This document shows positions 8,201-10,260 of a stretch of DNA of 10,260 nt, one piece after another (position 1 is the first letter of the stretch; the number at the start of each line of letters is the position of its first letter). The notes below the pieces were generated by a model, which saw only the letters and a program-made list of their open reading frames with translations, was not told the origin of the DNA and did not search any database. Location: positions 1 through 10,260 of the forward strand of contig CAZXCE010000285.1 in NCBI GenBank assembly GCA_964639175.1. The letters are read 5' to 3'. Both the position numbers and the translations under genes were made by a program. This DNA is from JACQXX01 sp964639175 (lineage in GTDB: Bacteria; Acidobacteriota; Blastocatellia; Chloracidobacteriales; Chloracidobacteriaceae).

Positions 8201-9968
8201 CCGGCACTGGCGTCGGTTTGTAGGTCCATCGTTTCGAGGCCACCGGCATCAATAGCTGGCCGGGCTTGAGTTCGGCGGCTTTGCGATCCATCAAGGCAAT
8301 GAGTCGCGCCCGTTCGCTGGTTCGACGATTGAGCCGGACTTCTGCATCGGCAATTTTCAGAGTAATGACATCAAAGTTTGGCGATTGTGGGTTTTGTTTG
8401 AGAAATTCATCACCGATTTTGACCACGATTTCATATTCACCCATTGCCGTAAAGGCATCGAGCAGTTTGGCGGTCAGTTCCGGCAGTTGTTTGGACGTCG
8501 GGTATTCGGTTTTGAGTCCGGTGTAGAGGCGATGGGCAAAGGCGCGGTTAAAATATGCCACGGCTGAACTTTCAACCGCTTTGAATTCACTTTGCGGGCT
8601 GCTGCCGGCCAGAATGAGCGAGAGTGTTCCGTTCAAAAAGCCTGCCCCCTGATCAATTTGGGCCACGTCACGGTAAAACGAGATGTCACCGGTACTGAGC
8701 GGAAGGCCGTTGGTCTGGGCATCAAGGAGCAACTGGGTCAGTCTGGCCAGGGTTTGTTCGCGCTCAGGCGTGCCTGGTTGCAGGCCCTGCATCAGGTACA
8801 TCGAATAGAGAAACCGCGACGCAAGGTCATAGCTGCCAATCTGGAGACACTGCCCGGCCAGGGTTTCCAGTTCTTTGCGGTTCCAGGATGCCTTTTGGGC
8901 GGTTCGGCGATTTTCAAATTCGGTGACGACCCGCTGTGCCTGTTCAAGGTTGGCTTCATAGGCATAGAGGTTAAAGAGCCGGGTCGCAATAGTAAAATCA
9001 GCCGTTTTCGAGCGCAGGAATTTTTCTTGCAGGTCGCGACGATATGACCGATAGCGGCCAATCCGGCGGAGCAGGTCATAATAATCGCTCACAATCGGGC
9101 GCGGCCAGAGCGGGTCAAACGCATCGCTATACACAGCTTCGGCCCGGCGGCGATCCTGGGTTTGTTCATAGACGCTGGCTCTGGTTTTGAGAAAGTACTG
9201 CAGGTCAGCCGGGTATTTTGGCTGGAGTTCGGTCAGGGCCCGCGTGGCTTCCGGGTAGTTGCGGGTTTCGGTCAGTTGCGTGATGTACTGTTCGACCAGC
9301 TTGAGGTTATTCGGATCGGTTTCAATCGTCTTTCGGTAAAATTCAGCCAGGTCAAATCCCTGTAAACTATGCTGTTTGACGCGTTTGGCAATTTCCTGAT
9401 ACACAGCGTCGCGTTCAAACGGGAGCGCCACCGGAGCCAACCGTTGCAAGGTGCGTACTTCGTCGGCAAACATCGCCCGCTGGTGGTAGAACGCCGCCAG
9501 TCGCCGGAGCGCATTTGGCGCATTGCCGCGCAACTCAGTGTACTGCTGCATCTCCGCGATGGACTGGTCAAAATTTCCGAGCTTTTCATCGAGGTTGGCC
9601 GCATAGCGCAGGAGTTTGGTGTCTTGCGGATATTTGGTGAGCAACTGGCCAATCTGGTCACGGGCTTCTGCATAGGGGCGCGGCACACGGCTCTGAACGC
9701 CCTGAAATTCCTCGGTCAAAAACAACGCGGTATCAATTTCAGGCGTTTGGGCCCGGGTCGGGTCAGGCTTCGGCTTGGGGAAGAGTCTGGTCTGGCCAGC
9801 CGTCTTGTCGCCGGCGCCAGCTTTTTTCGCCCCTGGTTTGGGTTTGGCCTGGGAGGAACGCTGACTCACTGGCGCGGTGTCGGGGGCGGCCTGGCTCAGT
9901 GGAAGTTGATTGAGGCTGAGGATGACCGAGGCAAAGAGAGCAAAAAAAAGCAGGGTTGCTTTTCGCAT
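2223..9968 (-). CDS. Very large exported TPR-repeat protein (2,581 aa)
   Basis: Residues 1-27 form a Sec signal peptide: MRK, a long hydrophobic core, then a likely cleavage after LPLSQA. No lipobox cysteine is present, so the product should be soluble in the periplasm or secreted. A basic Lys/Pro/Gly linker (about 35-75) follows. The rest is mostly amphipathic helical pairs with TPR spacing. Clear repeats are FDQSIAEMQQYTEL, HSEAVDQYIEIINRDPENTTAL and YDDAVAVLRRAYEIDAGNSEWLVTLASLYIHQGKADKAVETLREAV. There is no enzymatic domain and no C-terminal anchor. TPR arrays usually bind proteins or organise complexes, so a scaffold in the cell envelope is the inference; the partner is unknown. Helical repeats are interrupted by an acidic Ser/Asp/Tyr insert (about 597-638) and Tyr-rich inserts (about 2037-2057, 2107-2115, 2164-2177). 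I prefer the ATG at 9968 over the GTG at 10010 because it has an AAGGTG site 6 nt upstream and starts exactly at the signal peptide. It is the first gene of the putative operon. Confidence 0.93.
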   Translation of the reverse strand: MRKATLLFFALFASVILSLNQLPLSQAAPDTAPVSQRSSQAKPKPGAKKAGAGDKTAGQTRLFPKPKPDPTRAQTPEIDTALFLTEEFQGVQSRVPRPYAEARDQIGQLLTKYPQDTKLLRYAANLDEKLGNFDQSIAEMQQYTELRGNAPNALRRLAAFYHQRAMFADEVRTLQRLAPVALPFERDAVYQEIAKRVKQHSLQGFDLAEFYRKTIETDPNNLKLVEQYITQLTETRNYPEATRALTELQPKYPADLQYFLKTRASVYEQTQDRRRAEAVYSDAFDPLWPRPIVSDYYDLLRRIGRYRSYRRDLQEKFLRSKTADFTIATRLFNLYAYEANLEQAQRVVTEFENRRTAQKASWNRKELETLAGQCLQIGSYDLASRFLYSMYLMQGLQPGTPEREQTLARLTQLLLDAQTNGLPLSTGDISFYRDVAQIDQGAGFLNGTLSLILAGSSPQSEFKAVESSAVAYFNRAFAHRLYTGLKTEYPTSKQLPELTAKLLDAFTAMGEYEIVVKIGDEFLKQNPQSPNFDVITLKIADAEVRLNRRTSERARLIALMDRKAAELKPGQLLMPVASKRWTYKPTPVPGETVATDGTPVEESDTEESSTVYEIYDPSEGSDSDSSEYQYYDYPTDYLGNGIQPADAITYSRVLERVIASYAAEEKPQETLKFLYGEIKKHAQEEGLYEQMLKWLGQNSLVDDQLKVYSDAVRRFHTNTWYHRLARWYVRNDRKQAFEQYSRELTEILDDGDIEEYLQQFITQADPESNQNDARLYLELYRFAHDRFPTNVSFVKGLLTYYKQTKNWKEWEKLSAQYYFSDPDIREELLRWQSQSNTLRPNYEAAKSRAATSAVYNQFAADGAMWLSHHDEALTAYRELVKKYPGEPQYAERLAKMARSLGSQDIKLYEESAAAWISLAKIYPTSHTFPTQAGEVYAEMSDFKRAGEQWDAILNRERGNPETFLEVASIYWDYFQYDDAIRILSTLRQTTGSTTAYGYQMGAIYEGKNQMDRAIAEYVAVLAEVGDTRTQTVKRLRQLTPRKDYAAQIAKAFAARVAQPGANDDGQLTLGYVEYLKAVKQFDDAFALLKRDVQSRTSPEFLEAASDEFRRNRRTDEEEQTLKRLVTLARDEHEAMKYRLQLAAFYERNNQVDTAVSVMDRLTSEFATNLGVLQEATQFYWRVGLLDKSIALYQRTSTQAVGQYKRQFTLQLAKRQMDAGKLADSEKTLRTWYGENPLDIEAFTLLTKVLAESNQSEALAELYKTGLKNIATGNLSSDERRNKTADLRLGLIETLTKLKRHSEAVDQYIEIINRDPENTTALAAALRYSSRTGQMGRLRAYYTDLAQKADRNYRWNVVLGEISIYNGEVTVASDQYRQAILNEPQRLDFRSKLAGLYEQLGRYDDAVAVLRRAYEIDAGNSEWLVTLASLYIHQGKADKAVETLREAVTVRKNTLAATYFQYGQILLSAGLTKESASFFEDGVEKVRRDPYRNTISSYEAGSWLTTLALTDTPLATLNKVEALANLLTAEANKPNNAQPGTPRSSAESVRSTLREKLAEVVFNYATPTQKAELETALRKRIDQNQANTPESLANLNSLVDWFGMLGLTTAQEAALTRAKDVAYAIRTSNQDGRFHTQLQSLLGFYRSRENFKTVIQLLEAEEKREKHPGTFNYPVAIAAEYRAAGDLAGEMQTLARLYRSQSGDIVTSENAEVGRYLNLLYTQGKRAELDALAQIRSPYQLQLINFLVKRREKDLARKAMANAGLSPVWIKSRTAQLELYFRNSSPEVEPLFREVLNLRPIGEQLAQTPNQQRELMGDDWYKVASNYGVWLTLDPKRTKDASRYLLAAAEDAPKSDEAQRGLANFHRLDKRFDLAKAHIQLAKELDPAQIETYALEGSILYESGDRTGGRAVWNQMLNLPRGVSEAYVRYLEVMTEHDLFLEALPAVEDRLAARIRRSDVDPEDWAGLVRAMSATADEEPKFAKAVNDSFVRVMKAVPEDMNFGLLILNEKLVPASEKIPFLRMMHERAADTILAAYSNGDYNFNNYSYYTYYFNYSSPANVLKVVEQRWIDHLLEKKNYPEAEKTLGEMRSLRTLLFEQLRESDAVNPDEYYSDSNELLVEPTWMVMAQAVIELRTNRAAQALQRLRTAMGLDKADDFRESEMDYEGNEYSYDSETKVTYQNAYTLLVNENHQAEADALLGEFYQKFQSPNSPLSFFVGMAEIEFRRGRTTEGLAQLTRLINNRNTADAFISAAEIAAHYGQFAQAVEWRTKATRLAPLNTLNRIELARVQERVGTADAALTTLADLIDHQSTTNPERLTAIEVLGAIARRNRSAASTLMARYTSKPEYTAQLVLAQIQEATGNIGAAKSILDRLTPAPFATMARIERGQLAIREKQPETALTAYLAAIKDDPASRLSEGLAFADARPGTNLIELYLATNRAPAALRLVSTPTANESDNSDTADLTSFNYQSIVNEDNLPEPALRTLAAESRRHVRDYEQRTYPLLVEAATQAGDLSQALEFARYTRRLMKTPEMIAAADKKIEALTEQLNQLNRTSLIFSTGVTGSESLENTLGEAIARK

Positions 9969-9974
9969 GGTACG

Positions 9975-9980
9975 CACCTT
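9975..9980 (-). promoter_or_regulatory. Ribosome binding site of the TPR gene
   Basis: AAGGTG on the minus strand lies 6 nt before the ATG at 9968 and supports that start over the in-frame GTG at 10010. Confidence 0.55.
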
Positions 9981-10041
9981 GAGAAGCTGAGACGTGCGTC
10001 GCCGGTACACCCTGATGGTGGCGGGGCTGGCGACGGTCGAG

Positions 10042-10047
10042 AATATA
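10042..10047 (-). promoter_or_regulatory. Possible second -10 box upstream of the TPR gene
   Basis: TATATT on the minus strand lies about 75 nt before the TPR start. The sequence 16-18 nt upstream (around CCAGCA) is a poor -35 match, and TTGAGC at 10080-10075 is too far away with a 27-nt spacer. This is a weak candidate. Confidence 0.25.
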
Positions 10048-10099
10048 AAAGGTCAGGTGAACTGTGCTGGTTGTGCTCAAACGGGCTGTGGCGGCGGGC

Positions 10100-10108
10100 A
10101 GTATAGCA
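10100..10108 (-). promoter_or_regulatory. Possible extended -10 promoter for the TPR gene and operon
   Basis: TGCTATACT on the minus strand matches an extended -10 element (TG, one base, TATACT), which can work with a poor -35. No good -35 hexamer sits 16-18 nt upstream; that position falls in the 7-bp tandem repeat. A start near 10093 would give a leader of about 125 nt. Confidence 0.4.
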
Positions 10109-10122
10109 CTTTTTTGGAAAGC

Positions 10123-10150
10123 GAGTAGCGAGTAGCGAGTCGTGAGTTGC
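10123..10150. repeat. Four-unit degenerate 7-bp tandem repeat
   Basis: On the plus strand the units are GAGTAGC, GAGTAGC, GAGTCGT and GAGTTGC, all sharing GAGT at the same phase. The preceding GGAAAGC may be a decayed fifth unit. The repeat lies just upstream of the extended -10 candidate for the TPR gene. Such heptamer runs, when translated, yield spurious TTRYSLLA-like peptides. Confidence 0.75.
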
Positions 10151-10243
10151 AAAAAAATGAACTTGTGACTGGGGGTGATATTCCTTTCACCGGTAGGTTT
10201 TTGAATTAGCCCAGTTGAGACGAGACAATGAAAACTGTTTTGA

Positions 10244-10260
10244 GCATCCCGAAGGGCTGC
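10244..10260. repeat. Short near-palindrome at the right edge
   Basis: GCATCCC and GGGCTGC flank a GAA loop and can pair at six of seven positions. It resembles the CATCCCGAAGGGATG type of dispersed intergenic palindrome that I recall from several phyla. The window ends at its last base, so the extent and any T-tract are unknown. Confidence 0.35.

Larger units (their letters stand above)
9969..10260. other. Intergenic leader region without a supported gene
   Basis: Apart from the heptamer repeat, the promoter candidates and the edge palindrome, I see no gene here. A minus-strand frame is open from the edge through to 9763, but it overlaps the TPR signal peptide region, translates the tandem repeat and reads as low-quality sequence. 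An ATG at 10228 on the plus strand opens only 11 codons before the edge. Confidence 0.6.

Noticed and set aside
9969..10010. GTG start extending the TPR protein by 14 residues
   Set aside because: The extension is Arg-rich, precedes a complete signal peptide that begins at the ATG, and lacks a ribosome site.
9369..10106. 245-codon plus-strand open frame reaching into the leader region
   Set aside because: Mostly antisense to the TPR N-terminus, low-complexity C-terminus and no family resemblance.
9763..10152. Minus-strand frame overlapping the TPR start
   Set aside because: It translates the heptamer repeat and promoter region, then runs out of frame through the TPR signal peptide; the composition is not protein-like.
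10228..10260. Plus-strand gene starting at the right edge (MKTVLSIPKGC)
   Set aside because: Only 11 codons are visible, the ribosome site is poor and the codons run into the edge palindrome.

Overview
The window reads as a minus-strand gene cluster from a Gram-negative, moderately GC-rich bacterium. One very large gene encodes an exported, almost entirely alpha-helical TPR protein, and two smaller genes follow it in the same direction. Very large secreted TPR proteins, degenerate 7-bp tandem repeats between genes and two-domain DUF proteins of this type are features I associate with Acidobacteriota (Blastocatellia-like lineages). That placement is an impression from general knowledge and no marker gene here tests it.

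Layout, in direction of transcription (right to left). (1) 9969-10260 has no supported gene. It holds a short near-palindrome cut by the right edge, a four-unit 7-bp repeat (GAGTAGC type), a good extended -10 box and a second weaker -10-like box. (2) 9968-2223 is a 2,581-residue exported TPR-repeat protein with a clear Sec signal peptide, a basic/Pro-rich linker, a long run of TPR-like helical repeats and several unusual acidic or Tyr-rich inserts. (3) 2146-1097 is a 349-residue cytosolic two-domain protein resembling the DUF7309 + DUF6930 arrangement. (4) 1077 to beyond the left edge is a multi-pass membrane protein with conserved-looking histidine motifs. Its reading frame is broken once near position 802, and the second part stays open in one frame to the window edge.

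Gaps are 76 bp between the TPR and DUF genes and 19 bp between the DUF and membrane genes. I see no terminator in either gap, so the three genes may be co-transcribed. Nothing in the sequence defines a shared pathway: the TPR protein should lie in the periplasm or cell envelope, the membrane protein in the inner membrane, and the DUF protein in the cytoplasm. The most interesting points are the low-complexity Tyr/Asn and Asp/Ser/Tyr inserts in the TPR protein, the heptameric repeats in both spacers (one overlapping a start codon), the broken His-motif membrane protein, and the unexplained size of the TPR scaffold. I found no mobile element, CRISPR array, tRNA or rRNA.
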